Shown: positions 17,434 through 26,860 of the stretch, in pieces | Numbering within the stretch: the first letter of the stretch is position 1 | Layout of the letters: every line of letters begins with the position of its first letter | DNA from: JAIVJM01 sp963816985 | GTDB taxonomy: Bacteria; Acidobacteriota; Blastocatellia; Pyrinomonadales; Pyrinomonadaceae | Reading direction: 5' to 3' | Assembly: GCA_963816985.1 (NCBI GenBank) | Contig: CAWFMF010000004.1 | Location: 3,968,001 to 4,032,000, forward strand | Length of the DNA: 64,000 bases | Notes under the pieces: model-generated | The model's input: only the letters and a program-made list of their open reading frames with translations | Told to the model about the DNA's origin: nothing | Databases searched by the model: none | Made by a program: the position numbers and the translations under genes

Positions 17434-18018
17434 ATGCAGGAGAGACGAAGTATCAGAAGGGTCTTGAACAAAGAGGACGCCCCCTTGGGCCGTTCTCCGG
17501 CCATCATCTTGATTGACCCGAAGTACGCACATAACGTCGGCATGGTAGTGCGGCTGGCGTCGTGTTACGGCCTGCGCCAGGTGTGGTTCACGGGCGAGCG
17601 GGTCTCTTTGGACATCGCGTACAGGAGGCGTCTGCCTCGCGAAGAGCGAATGAAGGGGTATGCCGACGTGGAAATCATCAACTACGATTACCCCTTCGAG
17701 CAGTTCGCCGACGCGGTTCCGGTGGCGGTGGAAGTGCGGAAGACCTCGGAGCCGCTGCATGGCTTCGAGCACCCGCCGAATGCCTTGTACGTGTTCGGCC
17801 CGGAGGACGGCAGCGTTTCAAAGCCGCACATCAGTCATTGCCACCGGTTCGTCGTCATCCCGACGAGGCACGCGCTTAATCTGGCGACGGCGGTCGCGAC
17901 GGTTCTGTGGGACAGGCAGTATAAGGGCTGGCTCGGCGGGGAGTCGTCAGAGCTTGTCACGCCCGGCGAGTTCGAGGGGCGGGGGCTGGTCGAGATTCCC
18001 GACGACATCGTGTGGTGA
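17434..18018 (+). CDS. TrmH/SpoU-family RNA 2'-O-methyltransferase
   Basis: 194 residues with the SPOUT-fold motifs: motif 1 DPKYAHNVGMVVRLASCYG (conserved Asn before a helix), motif 2 ALYVFGPEDGSVSK and motif 3 FVVIPTRHALNLATAVATVL, which build the knotted SAM-binding site. Such enzymes methylate the 2'-OH of a ribose in tRNA or rRNA. The protein lacks an extra substrate-binding N-terminal domain, as in short TrmL-like members. The target cannot be read from sequence. The gene lies just right of the insertion-sequence cluster and starts an ordinary chromosomal stretch. Confidence 0.85.
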   Translation: MQERRSIRRVLNKEDAPLGRSPAIILIDPKYAHNVGMVVRLASCYGLRQVWFTGERVSLDIAYRRRLPREERMKGYADVEIINYDYPFEQFADAVPVAVEVRKTSEPLHGFEHPPNALYVFGPEDGSVSKPHISHCHRFVVIPTRHALNLATAVATVLWDRQYKGWLGGESSELVTPGEFEGRGLVEIPDDIVW

Positions 18019-18068
18019 GCGATGTATGATGAGGAATAAAATCGCCCCGGAGGAAAGGAATAGTTCTC

Positions 18069-18353
18069 ATGGCAGGTTGGGACGGAGATGATCTGGCCGG
18101 GAGCATGGAGGAGGCGCTGGAGCGACAGCAGGAGGCGGCAGAGGCACGCCGCGCGCGCAAGGAGCAGGCCTCGCCAGAGGAGCGGGAGCGCAAGGCGCGG
18201 GAGGAGTCCGTCAGGCTTTCGAGGGCACGCCTTGAGGAGCAACTCGGTCGCGCGACCAACCCGGCGCACCGCGCCATGCTTGAGCGGGCACTGAAGGCGC
18301 TAGAGACGCCGTCCATATCAGGTGGCGCGCAGGCAAAGCCGCCAAACGACTGA
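18069..18353 (+). CDS. Small charged hypothetical protein
   Basis: 94 residues, strongly charged, with a long predicted helix (GSMEEALERQQEAAEARRAR, then RKAREESVRLSRARLEEQL) that should form a coiled coil. The tail is Pro/Ala-rich. AGGAAAGG precedes the ATG. It lies 50 bases after the SpoU methyltransferase and may be co-transcribed. I recognise no family. Confidence 0.6.
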   Translation: MAGWDGDDLAGSMEEALERQQEAAEARRARKEQASPEERERKAREESVRLSRARLEEQLGRATNPAHRAMLERALKALETPSISGGAQAKPPND

Positions 18354-18894
18354 ACCCACGCCTGCCGGTAGCATCCCCCGTTTTATCCACTCCCAAAGTT
18401 GACGAAGGCTTGGGGCAAACAAAGGACGACCGCCGCCGGTCGGTTCGAGTCCGGCTCCAAATTTTTTGTGTGGCCGTAGCGTTCCTGAATTTCCCGCCAG
18501 CTCATTGAAGAGGACTGAAACCCTCGACACCCTGCCGCTTTTCTCGGACCAACGGTTCGCCTTCCGCCCGCAGAATCGTTTCGCTTCCCGTCGGGACGCG
18601 TGTTTCGACCTCCTCAACAATTCTCCACAGATAAATCTTAAAAGTGGTGCTCCGTCCGGGCCGCATGAAGTTGCGGTTCGGGCCGCCGTGGTCAGTCGTG
18701 TGAGGCCGTGGGTGGGCGGAGGCAAACGCCCGCGCGAATTGTCAGACGAAAAACTCGCGCGCGGGTGATTACTTTTGCGACCGGAGCACGCGTTTATGTT
18801 GTGAGTAGCGAGACCATGAACGTCCCTCACCGATTCAGGAGACGGCTTCCGTCTTTCATCGGGACGACATCAAGGACACAGGGCGGGTACAAAC
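18354..18894. other. Intergenic stretch, no gene seen
   Basis: This ~540-bp stretch holds no convincing reading frame. A GGTTCGAGTCCGGC segment near 18448 resembles the T-arm of a tRNA but has no partner acceptor or anticodon arms. Confidence 0.5.
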
Positions 18895-19030
18895 ATGCAG
18901 CGAGTCAAACAAACGAGGCGCGAGCGCAGCCTTCAGGTCAACAAATTTCAGCTCTACAAACCTTTCATCTTTTACACCTTCGTACTAGTCATCATGCACT
19001 TCGCCGCCCTCCGTAGCGGGGCCGTGTCTC

Positions 19031-19531
19031 GTGCCCTCAGCGGCGACGCTCGTCTTCGTCGGCCTCCTGACGTGGGGGCTCTATGAATATGCAACGCACC
19101 GCTGGGTCTTGCACCGCGAGCCCCGCGCCGAAGGCTTCAACCTGCCCGGCAACCTGACGCATCTTCGGCATCACGACGACCCGCACTCGCTGCAGAGGCT
19201 CAACGTGCAACTGAGCGAGAGCGTGCCCGTCTGCGTCGTCTACATTCTGCTGGCGTGGGCCGCGACGGGGAGTTGGGAGGCGGCGACCTACCTCTATACG
19301 GGCCTCATGGCGGGCTACTTCTTCTACGAGTTTCTCGACTTTCAGGCGCACCACGGCACGTCGCGCACGCGCCTCATCCGCTACTTCCGGAAGTATCACC
19401 TGCAACATCATCATTACGACGCGACCATCCGCTACGGCGTCACTTCGCCGCTCTTCGACTACCTCTTCGGCACGTTTCACGTCGAGAAGAGAACGCACGT
19501 GTCGAGAGAGGCGGAACGCAGCAGGGCTTAA
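19031..19531 (+). CDS. Fatty acid hydroxylase / sterol desaturase family protein (N-terminus frameshifted)
   Basis: A membrane di-iron hydroxylase core with histidine boxes HRWVLH, HLRHH, AHHGTS and YHLQHHHYD, which are ordered as in the fatty acid hydroxylase superfamily. Hydrophobic helices lie between them. The assigned GTG at 19031 gives 166 residues. In another frame just upstream (from 18895) lies FIFYTFVLVIMHFAALRSG, which looks like the missing first membrane helix. The two join if one base is lost or gained between ~18990 and 19030, so either the sequence has an error or the gene is mutated. It is 86 bases upstream of a radical SAM gene. The substrate is unknown. Confidence 0.75.
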   Translation: MPSAATLVFVGLLTWGLYEYATHRWVLHREPRAEGFNLPGNLTHLRHHDDPHSLQRLNVQLSESVPVCVVYILLAWAATGSWEAATYLYTGLMAGYFFYEFLDFQAHHGTSRTRLIRYFRKYHLQHHHYDATIRYGVTSPLFDYLFGTFHVEKRTHVSREAERSRA

Positions 19532-19617
19532 GGGAGCGGGCCGGGAGCCCGTCGCGCGCGGAAAGTCACGAGCAGTTCTAAACAACCTTAAGGACAGTCG
19601 AAGCGGAGGCCGCAGTT

Positions 19618-21114
19618 ATGAAGATCGCCGTCATCAGCACCTACACACACCCGACGAGGCTCGCGCGCAAGGAGCGCGGCGTCATGCAGTCGTCGGTGCC
19701 GGAACTCATCGCCTCTCTGTGCCCCGACCACGCCGAGGTCGAGGTCTACAACGAGAAAGAGTCGGACATCCCGCTCGACCGCGAATGGGATTTGGTCTTC
19801 TTCTCTTACCTCCACTCCTACTACGAGCACACGAAGGTGCTCTCGACGCTCCTGCGCCAACGCGGCATCAAGACCGTCGCGGGCGGGCGGCACGCCCTCC
19901 ACTTCGCCGACGACTGCGAGCAGTACTTCGACGCGGTCGTCACCGGCGAGCCGGAGGCGAACGTCCCCGCCCTCATCAACGACTTCGAGCGCGGGCAGTT
20001 GCAGAAGCATTACGGCCTCGCCTCCAACGGCCCCGCCGAGATCAGGCCCTACCGCTACGACCTCATTGACTTTCGCACCAACCGCATCCGGCTCCCCGGC
20101 ATCGAGGCTTCGCGCGGCTGCCCCTTCACCTGCAACTTCTGCGTGCTGACCGGGCACGAGAAGTATCGCTACCGGCCCGTCCAACACGTCGTTGATGAAA
20201 TCAAGTTCAAGATGAGTTGGAACAAGAACTACTTCGGGCTCCTCGACAACTCGTTCTCGTTCCTCGACAACAATCTCGGCGGCAACCAACGCTACCTGCG
20301 CGAGCTGTGCGAGGCGCTCGTGCCCTTGAAGAAGACCTGGGGCTGCGCGCTGACCTTCAACGTCCTGAAGGACGAGGAGACCGTCCGCCTGATGGCGCGC
20401 GCCGGTTGCCGCTACGTCTACACGGGTCTCGAATCGCTCAACCCCGATTCCATCAAGGCGATGAACAAGGGGCAGAACAAGATTTCCGAAGTGGATAGAG
20501 TCATCCGCCGCTGTTTCGAGAACGGCATCATGCTCTCGTTCGGTCTCCTCGTCGGCTCGGACGGCGACACCGCCGAATACCTCGAACGACTGCCCGAATA
20601 CCTCGCCGACCTTCAATACTTCAACATCACCTTCATGGGCATCGTCTGCCCGTACCCGGAGACGCCCTTCTACCGGCAACTGGCGCGCGAGGGGCGGATA
20701 CTGCCCGGCACGGTGAGCCGCGACTACGACGGCTACACGCTCTGCCACCGCCCGCTGGGGATGGAGCCCACGGAGGTCGTCGAGCACTTCCAGAGGCTCT
20801 GCCGCCAACTGGGCAGCATCACGAACGTCGCGCGTCACTACCGCTCCAAGCTCTGGACGAGCCGGATGCCCAACTACAAAAAAGTGATTCTCGCCTCCGG
20901 CCCCGAAATCCTGAGCGTGAGAAACCCCATCGGCAACAGTGAGCGGAAGTACATCGCGGGGCTTGACCCGATAGAGCAGTGGGATAGATTGAAGATGGAA
21001 GAGCTGCGCATCCCCCTTCAGTATCTGAGCCCTCCGGTCGCCGAGACGCCCCGGCTCACAATCGGGAGCATCGCGGCGGGGGCGGCGCGGTTGATTGCGC
21101 CCGCCAATGCTTAA
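19618..21114 (+). CDS. B12-binding-type radical SAM protein
   Basis: 498 residues. The N-terminal ~150 residues look like a cobalamin-binding-type Rossmann domain (MKIAVISTYTHPTRLARKER, then GGRHALHFADD and VVTGEPEANVPAL). The radical SAM core starts at EASRGCPFTCNFCVLTG, with the three cluster cysteines at 168, 172 and 175. YVYTGLESLNPDSIKAMNKG follows, as in MiaB/BchE-like enzymes. Such proteins use [4Fe-4S], SAM and often cobalamin to modify lipids or natural products. The neighbouring fatty acid hydroxylase suggests a lipid substrate, but that is inference. GGAGG precedes the ATG by nine bases. Confidence 0.88.
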   Translation: MKIAVISTYTHPTRLARKERGVMQSSVPELIASLCPDHAEVEVYNEKESDIPLDREWDLVFFSYLHSYYEHTKVLSTLLRQRGIKTVAGGRHALHFADDCEQYFDAVVTGEPEANVPALINDFERGQLQKHYGLASNGPAEIRPYRYDLIDFRTNRIRLPGIEASRGCPFTCNFCVLTGHEKYRYRPVQHVVDEIKFKMSWNKNYFGLLDNSFSFLDNNLGGNQRYLRELCEALVPLKKTWGCALTFNVLKDEETVRLMARAGCRYVYTGLESLNPDSIKAMNKGQNKISEVDRVIRRCFENGIMLSFGLLVGSDGDTAEYLERLPEYLADLQYFNITFMGIVCPYPETPFYRQLAREGRILPGTVSRDYDGYTLCHRPLGMEPTEVVEHFQRLCRQLGSITNVARHYRSKLWTSRMPNYKKVILASGPEILSVRNPIGNSERKYIAGLDPIEQWDRLKMEELRIPLQYLSPPVAETPRLTIGSIAAGAARLIAPANA

Positions 21115-21123
21115 CGAAGAGGA

Positions 21124-21177
21124 TCGGTGACGCCTCTCTAAAGCGCCGAGTCCGGGGCTTCAGAGAGGCGTCACCGA
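21124..21177 (+). terminator. 16-bp perfect hairpin after the radical SAM gene
   Basis: TCGGTGACGCCTCTCT and its exact complement flank a 22-base loop, starting 10 bases after the stop at 21114. No T-tract follows, so it is either a factor-assisted terminator or an mRNA 3'-end stabiliser. Confidence 0.55.
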
Positions 21178-21241
21178 CTCTCCGAGAATCACACTCTTGA
21201 AGCGCACGAACCCTCATCCGGGTGTCGCCGCTCCGCCGCTG

Positions 21242-21269
21242 TTGAAAAAATCCGGCGCGCGGGTATAAT
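21242..21269 (+). promoter_or_regulatory. Sigma-70-type promoter for the two-component operon
   Basis: TTGAAA (21242-21247), a 16-base spacer and a perfect TATAAT (21264-21269) lie about 190 bases upstream of the histidine kinase gene. The rest of 21115-21454 holds only the hairpin at 21124-21177. Confidence 0.6.
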
Positions 21270-21454
21270 CCCCACTCGACTCGGCCCTCTGCCTCGCGGG
21301 CTTTTATACAGAACACGGAGTTTCATCTTCCGCGAGGATTTTGCCTGACCGTCAGTCTCCTGCCGAAGCCGAAGTATCAACAACGAGCTTTAACTGTCCT
21401 GAATTTCTCACTCATAGAGAGGATGCAATTAAAGAGTAATTTCGGCGTCCACAT

Positions 21455-22912
21455 GTGCCCGCGCCGGTTCTAACGACAAAGCTTGCCCCGTCCTCCTCAC
21501 TTTGTCTTCAGAACGTGAAGCGAAGCTCCAATCTAACCCTAATACTGTCTTTCACCCTGCTCACCGTCGCCATGACCGCAATAGTCATGCTGTCGTGGGA
21601 GAGGATGATCCGCGACCCCTTCTTCGCGTGGGTCGAGCACCGCTATCCCGGCGAGGAGAACCGGCAGTCGCGCCGCGACATTCAGCAGCGCGTCGAGCAC
21701 TTCTTCATCTCCATCGTGGTGGACGTGGTGGTCGTCAGTCTTCTCCTGCGCCTCATCAGTCACAAGCAGCGGGCCGTCGTCGAGAGCGAGGAACGCTACC
21801 GCGCACTCTTCGAGCACGCGGGCGACGGCATCGGCGTGGCGTCGGCAGCCGACCTCCGTTTGGTGGAGGTCAATAACCGCTTCTGCGAAATCCTCGGCTG
21901 CACCCCGCAGTCGGCGGTCGGGTGCGACGCGCGCGAGGTCATCCGCACGCGCGGCGACGGCGGCGACCGGCGGAACGGCGACCTCGCGCGCCTCCTCAAA
22001 AGCGGGGATTCGGGCGAGGCGGAGCTGGTCGTCGAGACGGGCGACGGCGAGACGAGCCCCGTCGCCGTCTCCTTCAGCACGCTCTCGACCGAGAAGGAGC
22101 GGCTCCTCATCTTCATCGTCCGCGACCTCTCGGCGCGCAAGCGGCTCGAAGCCGAGCGCGAGCAGATGCGGCAGCAACTCTTCCAGACGGGGAAGCTCGC
22201 CTCGCTCGGCGAACTCTCCGCCGGCGTCGCGCACGAGATTAACAACCCCTTGAACGGCGTCATCAACTTCGCGCAACTCCTGAAGGACGAGGGCGCCGAG
22301 CGCACCGAGTTCGAGCGCGGGATGATTGACGGCATCATCGAAGAGGGCGAGCGCATCGCCAGCATCGTGCGCGGGCTGCTGATGTTCGCGCGCCACGACG
22401 AGCAGCAGGTGGGCCGCGTCTCCTTCGCCGAGGCCGTCACGTCGTCGCTCGCGCTCTTCGGTCGCCAGTTCGAGAAGGACGACATCCGCGTCGAGACGGA
22501 CGTGCCGGAAGACCTGCCGCCGCTGCGCGCCGACCGCTCGCGCCTGCGACAGGTCGTCCTCAACATGGTCAGCAACGCCCACCACTCTTTGAAGTCCAAG
22601 CGGGGCGACACGGGCGAGAAGCTCTTCCGCATCAGCGCGCGGCGGGTCGAGCGCGGGGGGCGGCAGTGCGTCCGCGTGGAGTTCTACGACAACGGGGTCG
22701 GCATCAACCGCGAAGACCTCGAAAAAGTCTTCGACCCCTTCTTCACGACGCGGCGCGACTCAGGGGGGACGGGGCTCGGTCTCTCGATCAGCTTCGGGAT
22801 CGTCCACGACTACGGCGGGACGATCCGCGCCGAGAGCGTGGAGGGTGAGTACGCGCGCTTCATCGTCGAGCTGCCCGCGGACATGCCGGAGGGGGGAAGC
22901 GATGGCGCGTAG
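21455..22912 (+). CDS. PAS sensor histidine kinase (NtrB-like)
   Basis: 485 residues. There are two membrane helices (about 29-50 and 86-107, the second VVDVVVVSLLL) enclosing a short external loop, then a PAS domain (ERYRALFEHAGDGIGV). The HisKA region follows with phospho-accepting His260 in GVAHEINNPLNGV, then an HATPase with N-box VVLNMVSNAHHSL and G-boxes DNGVGI, GGTGLGLS. No ribosome site supports the GTG at 21455; an internal GTG near 21515 is possible. The gene overlaps the hybrid kinase downstream by 11 bases, forming an operon with it and an NtrC-type regulator. The stimulus is unknown. Confidence 0.88.
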   Translation: MPAPVLTTKLAPSSSLCLQNVKRSSNLTLILSFTLLTVAMTAIVMLSWERMIRDPFFAWVEHRYPGEENRQSRRDIQQRVEHFFISIVVDVVVVSLLLRLISHKQRAVVESEERYRALFEHAGDGIGVASAADLRLVEVNNRFCEILGCTPQSAVGCDAREVIRTRGDGGDRRNGDLARLLKSGDSGEAELVVETGDGETSPVAVSFSTLSTEKERLLIFIVRDLSARKRLEAEREQMRQQLFQTGKLASLGELSAGVAHEINNPLNGVINFAQLLKDEGAERTEFERGMIDGIIEEGERIASIVRGLLMFARHDEQQVGRVSFAEAVTSSLALFGRQFEKDDIRVETDVPEDLPPLRADRSRLRQVVLNMVSNAHHSLKSKRGDTGEKLFRISARRVERGGRQCVRVEFYDNGVGINREDLEKVFDPFFTTRRDSGGTGLGLSISFGIVHDYGGTIRAESVEGEYARFIVELPADMPEGGSDGA

Positions 22913-24467
22913 AGTCCTCATCGTTGACGACGAGCCGAGCATCCGCCTGACGCTCGCCGAGTTCCTCCGGCGCGAGGGCTTCGAGCCGCTCGCCGCCGCC
23001 GACGCCGCGCAAGGCTCGGCCCTCTTCGGCGAGGACGGGGGCGTGGATGTCGCCGTCGTGGACATCAACCTGCCGGGCCGGAGCGGCATCGAGCTGCTAC
23101 GCGAGATGCGCGAGCGCGACCCGCGCGTCCCCGTCATCGTCATCACGGGCGAGCCGGACGTCTCGTACCTGCCGGAGATCGTGCGCGGGGGCGCGTATGA
23201 CTTCCTCGCCAAGCCCGTCCTCAAGGAGTCCATCACACGCGCCGTCGCCCGCGCCGCCGAGAAGAAGCGACTGGACGACGAGAAGCGCGCTCTCGAAGAA
23301 GAGGTCAGGCGCTACGCCGAGGAGTTGGAGCAGCGCGTCGCCGAGCGCACGGCTGACCTCGCCGAGCGCACAGCCGACCTCGCCGCCGCCCACAGCTTTC
23401 TCAACCTCGTCCTCGACAGCTCGACCGAGTACGCCATCGTCGCCCTCGACCTCGAATACCGCATCACCCTCTTCAACCGAGGCGCCGGGCTGCTCTTCGG
23501 CTACACGCCCGAAGAGGCGAAGGGGCGCAGTCCGAGCGAGTTGTTCCTTGACGTGGAGCGGTACGGGGAGAACCTCCTTCAGCAGTGTCTGAAGGAGGCC
23601 GCCGCGGTCGGGATGTACCAGACCGAGATGAGCCTGCACCGCCGCGACGGCGAGGAGTTCCCGGCGGCGGTCGCCCTCACGCCCATCGTCGGCGGGAGCC
23701 GGCTCGGCCACCTCTGCATCATGCGCGACCTGACCGCCGAGCGTCGCGCCGAGCAATCGCTCCGCCAGATGCAGGCGCGGCTCGCGCATCAGGAGAAGAT
23801 CGCGGCGCTCGGCCAGGTCGCCGCGCAGGTCGCGCACGAGGTCAGGAACCCCCTGACGGGGCTCCAGCTCTACGCGATGCACATGAAGGCCAAGCTGGCG
23901 GACAGGATGAGCGAGGCCGAACTCCAACTCGCCGACAAGATAGTCGAGACCATCAGCCACCTCTCGCGGACGGTCGAGCAGATCGTGAACTTCGCGCGCC
24001 CTCTGAGTCTGGAGCGGCGCGAGGTAGACCTCAACCGCGTCGTCGCCGACCTGCTCCAACTGTTGGAGCCGCAGTTGAACCACGGTCGCGTCGTCAGTAG
24101 CGTCGAGCTGTCGCCCGGTCGTCTGCGCGCGCGGCTCGACGAGTCCGCCATCCGCTCGGCGCTCACCAACCTCATCATCAACGCCATGCAGGCGATGACC
24201 GACGGCGGGCGGCTCTCGCTCAAGACCCTGCGTGAAGGTGACGAGCTGCGCGTCGAGATCGGCGACACGGGCGTCGGCATGACCCGCGAGCAGTTCGAGC
24301 GGGTCTTCGAGGCGTTCTACACCACCAAGGCCAAAGGGCTTGGGCTCGGCATGCCCTACGCCAAAAAAGTTATCGAAGAGCACGGCGGCGAGATCGTCGT
24401 CGAGAGCCGCCCCGGCGAGGGCACGCTCGTCACAGTCCGCCTGCCGGCGGAAGCGGAGGGCGAATGA
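22902..24467 (+). CDS. Hybrid receiver-PAS-histidine kinase
   Basis: 521 residues. An N-terminal receiver (VLIVDDEPSIR, phospho-acceptor Asp54 in VVDINLPG, KPV lysine) is followed by a coiled coil (about 125-160, an ERTADLAERTADLA repeat) and a PAS domain (LDSSTEYAIVALDLEYRI). A HisKA domain with His312 in QVAHEVRNPLTGL and an HATPase domain (LINAMQAM, DTGVGM, GLGLGMPYAKK) complete it. It is soluble. The arrangement suggests that the receiver accepts phosphate from the membrane kinase upstream and tunes this second kinase, which then acts on the NtrC-like protein downstream. The ATG is inside the end of the previous gene, and its stop overlaps the next start (ATGA). Confidence 0.9.
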   Translation: MARRVLIVDDEPSIRLTLAEFLRREGFEPLAAADAAQGSALFGEDGGVDVAVVDINLPGRSGIELLREMRERDPRVPVIVITGEPDVSYLPEIVRGGAYDFLAKPVLKESITRAVARAAEKKRLDDEKRALEEEVRRYAEELEQRVAERTADLAERTADLAAAHSFLNLVLDSSTEYAIVALDLEYRITLFNRGAGLLFGYTPEEAKGRSPSELFLDVERYGENLLQQCLKEAAAVGMYQTEMSLHRRDGEEFPAAVALTPIVGGSRLGHLCIMRDLTAERRAEQSLRQMQARLAHQEKIAALGQVAAQVAHEVRNPLTGLQLYAMHMKAKLADRMSEAELQLADKIVETISHLSRTVEQIVNFARPLSLERREVDLNRVVADLLQLLEPQLNHGRVVSSVELSPGRLRARLDESAIRSALTNLIINAMQAMTDGGRLSLKTLREGDELRVEIGDTGVGMTREQFERVFEAFYTTKAKGLGLGMPYAKKVIEEHGGEIVVESRPGEGTLVTVRLPAEAEGE

Positions 24468-25882
24468 TGGCACGACAGCGGAGAGTCCTCGTCGTGGACG
24501 ACGAGGAGAGCATCACGAGCGCCCTCGCGCTCATCCTCGGCGACAGCGGCTACGACGTGAGCACCGCCGGGAGCGTCGCCGAGGCCGGCTCGCTGCTCGA
24601 CGCGGGCGCTCCCTTCGATCTGGTCTTCACCGACCTCCGCATGCCGGACGCGACCGGCATCGAGCTTCTGAGCATCATCAAGTCGAGCGCGCCCGACACG
24701 CAGGTCATCCTGATGACCGCGCACGGCTCGCTCGACGTGACCATCGAAGCCATCAAGCGCGGGGCCTTCTACTACGTCGAGAAGCCTTTCACCCCCGATC
24801 AGGTCTTGATGCTCGCGGGGCGCGCGCTTCAGTTCGGCGAAATCAGCCGCGAGAACAAGGCGCTCAAGCGCGCGCTCTCCGCCGAGGGCGAGGCGTTCGG
24901 CATCACGGGGCGCGACCCGCGCATGCTGCAAATCATCGAGACCATCCGCACCGCCGCCCCCTCTGACGCCTCCGTCCTTATCGAGGGCGAGAGCGGCACG
25001 GGGAAGGAGCTGATCGCGGCGGCCTTCCACACGCAGAGCAACCGCGCCTCCGGCCCGTACATCCGCATCAACTGCGCGGCGCTCCCTTCGGAGCTGATCG
25101 AGTCGGAGCTGTTCGGCTACCGGAAGGGCGCGTTCACCGGGGCCGACCGCGACAAGCGCGGACTCATCGAGGCGGCGGCGGGCGGCACGCTCCTCCTTGA
25201 CGAAATTGCGGAGATGCCCGCGCATCTCCAGACGAAGCTCCTGCGCGTCTTGCAGGAGCGATGCCTGCGCCGCCTCGGCGACGAGCAGGAGCTGGCGGTG
25301 GATTTCCGCCTCGTCTGCTCGACCAACCGCGACACGAAGCAGATGGTTAAGGACGGGACGCTGCGCAAAGACCTCTTCTTCCGCGTCAGCACGGTGCGCG
25401 TCACGGTGCCCCCTCTGCGCGAGCGGCCAGACGACATCGCGCCGCTCGCCGAGCGTTTCCTACAGGCCTACGCGGGCAAGTACCAGAAGCAAATCAGCGC
25501 CTTCTCGCCCGCCGCCTTCTCGCTCCTCACGCGCTACGACTGGCCCGGCAACGTCCGCGAGCTGGAGTCGGTCGTCGAGCACGCCGTCCTCTTCGCGCGC
25601 GAGGACGAGTTGAGGCCGGAAGACCTCCCCGAACAGCTCCACGCCTCGACCGCCGCGCACACGCACTGCGTCATCCCGCCCTACATGACGATGGAGGAGA
25701 TCGAGCGCGAAGCCATCGCGCAGACGCTCGAACGCACGGGCGGCAATGTTAAGAAGACCGCCGAGATTCTCGACTACCACCGCCCGACGCTCTACCGCAA
25801 GCTCAAGCGGTTCGGCCTGATGGCGGACGCACCAGCCGACGAGGACGCGGCCCCCGCGTCGTCGCCGGAGGATTCGGGCTGA
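24464..25882 (+). CDS. NtrC-family sigma-54-dependent response regulator
   Basis: 472 residues. A receiver (VLVVDDEES, Asp57 in FTDLRMP, KPF) is followed by an AAA+ domain with Walker A GESGTGKE (about 175), the sigma-54 contact loop GAFTGA (about 222-227), Walker B GGTLLLDEIAEM and an arginine-finger region. A FIS-type helix-turn-helix closes the protein (GGNVKKTAEILDYHRPTLYR). It activates transcription from -24/-12 promoters after phosphorylation. No matching promoter was identified in the window with confidence. It is translationally coupled to the upstream hybrid kinase. Confidence 0.93.
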   Translation: MMARQRRVLVVDDEESITSALALILGDSGYDVSTAGSVAEAGSLLDAGAPFDLVFTDLRMPDATGIELLSIIKSSAPDTQVILMTAHGSLDVTIEAIKRGAFYYVEKPFTPDQVLMLAGRALQFGEISRENKALKRALSAEGEAFGITGRDPRMLQIIETIRTAAPSDASVLIEGESGTGKELIAAAFHTQSNRASGPYIRINCAALPSELIESELFGYRKGAFTGADRDKRGLIEAAAGGTLLLDEIAEMPAHLQTKLLRVLQERCLRRLGDEQELAVDFRLVCSTNRDTKQMVKDGTLRKDLFFRVSTVRVTVPPLRERPDDIAPLAERFLQAYAGKYQKQISAFSPAAFSLLTRYDWPGNVRELESVVEHAVLFAREDELRPEDLPEQLHASTAAHTHCVIPPYMTMEEIEREAIAQTLERTGGNVKKTAEILDYHRPTLYRKLKRFGLMADAPADEDAAPASSPEDSG

Positions 25883-26051
25883 CCTCGACGCCGGAGCCCG
25901 GCCCCCGCTCCCTCTACGGAACGCCATTTGCACCCGCGTTTACGCCCCGTTTGCATTCCGACTAAAGTCGGTGCGAGACTTGGGGCGGCGCGGGCATTTT
26001 TTTTTGGCGCGTCTAAAGCTAACAACTATCCCGACAGATAGGACAGGGCAG

Positions 26052-26441
26052 ATGGACGGCGGCGTAAAAGAACAGCAGACGGTGATGGTCGTTGACGACT
26101 ACGACGAGGTGAGGTTGTTAACAAAGCAGGCGTTAGAGTCGTTCGGGTACAGGGTCTTGGAGGCGGCCAGCGGCTCGGAGGCCGTGAAATTGGCGCAGGC
26201 CGACTCGCCCGACCTCATTCTCATGGACTTGAGCATGCCGAACATGGACGGCTTCGCCACCATGCACCAGCTCCGCAAACTGCTCGGCCTGCGCGATGTC
26301 CCCGTCATCGCCCTCTCGGCGCACACGGCGAGAGAAGTCCGCGAGGACGCCCTCGCCGCCGGTTGCCGCGAATTCATCACCAAGCCCGTCCACTTTGAAA
26401 GGCTGAGGTCCGTCATCGAACGCCACCTCCCCCCGGCGTGA
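26052..26441 (+). CDS. Single-domain response regulator (CheY-like)
   Basis: 129 residues, a lone receiver domain: VMVVDDYDEVR acidic pocket, phospho-acceptor Asp in LILMDLSMPNMDG, Ser/Thr in IALSAHT and conserved Lys in FITKPVHFERL. It has no output domain, so it probably acts by protein contact or as a phosphate sink. The ATG at 26052 has AGGACAGG upstream. It follows the NtrC-like gene by 170 bases on the same strand and may belong to the same signalling set. Confidence 0.85.
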   Translation: MDGGVKEQQTVMVVDDYDEVRLLTKQALESFGYRVLEAASGSEAVKLAQADSPDLILMDLSMPNMDGFATMHQLRKLLGLRDVPVIALSAHTAREVREDALAAGCREFITKPVHFERLRSVIERHLPPA

Positions 26442-26860
26442 AGGGCGAAAGTGACTCAGCCGACTCCTCCCTTCGTCCCAAGCCTTCGCCCTCCGCAACG
26501 TGTCACGCGGTGTAACAAGCCGGGCGGCGTGTGATTCACCGTGAGACACCGCCGCGCCGCGCGCCGCCGGGCAGAGGCTTCCTGACGCCCCGGTTTACAA
26601 ATCTTTACTGTCACTCTTGACTGCCACACCTCCCGCCCCGCCGAAGGGCACAGCGGTTGCTCTTACGCTTGGACGTGCCTGTCATAACGGCAACGGCGTC
26701 ACGCCCTTCGGGGCGGTTGCCCACCAGCGAATGACGCCGCCGTCGCTCAGGAAAAGATGAAAGAGTCGCAAACGGCGCGCGTGCGTACGTCAGCCGAAGG
26801 ACTGCCCGCGCGACCAAAGATAAACGCCCCCGGCAAGGGAAGGCGAAAGGATGAAGCCCG
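26442..26860. other. Intergenic stretch, no gene seen
   Basis: About 420 bp between the receiver gene and the DUF5659 gene. I see no reading frame with coding character and no repeat. Confidence 0.5.

Noticed and set aside
18440..18465. tRNA T-arm-like sequence (GGTTCGAGTCCGGC) followed by a T-run
   Set aside because: No acceptor stem, anticodon arm or D-arm is found upstream at tRNA spacing, and no tmRNA tag can be read. It may be chance or a remnant of an integration site.
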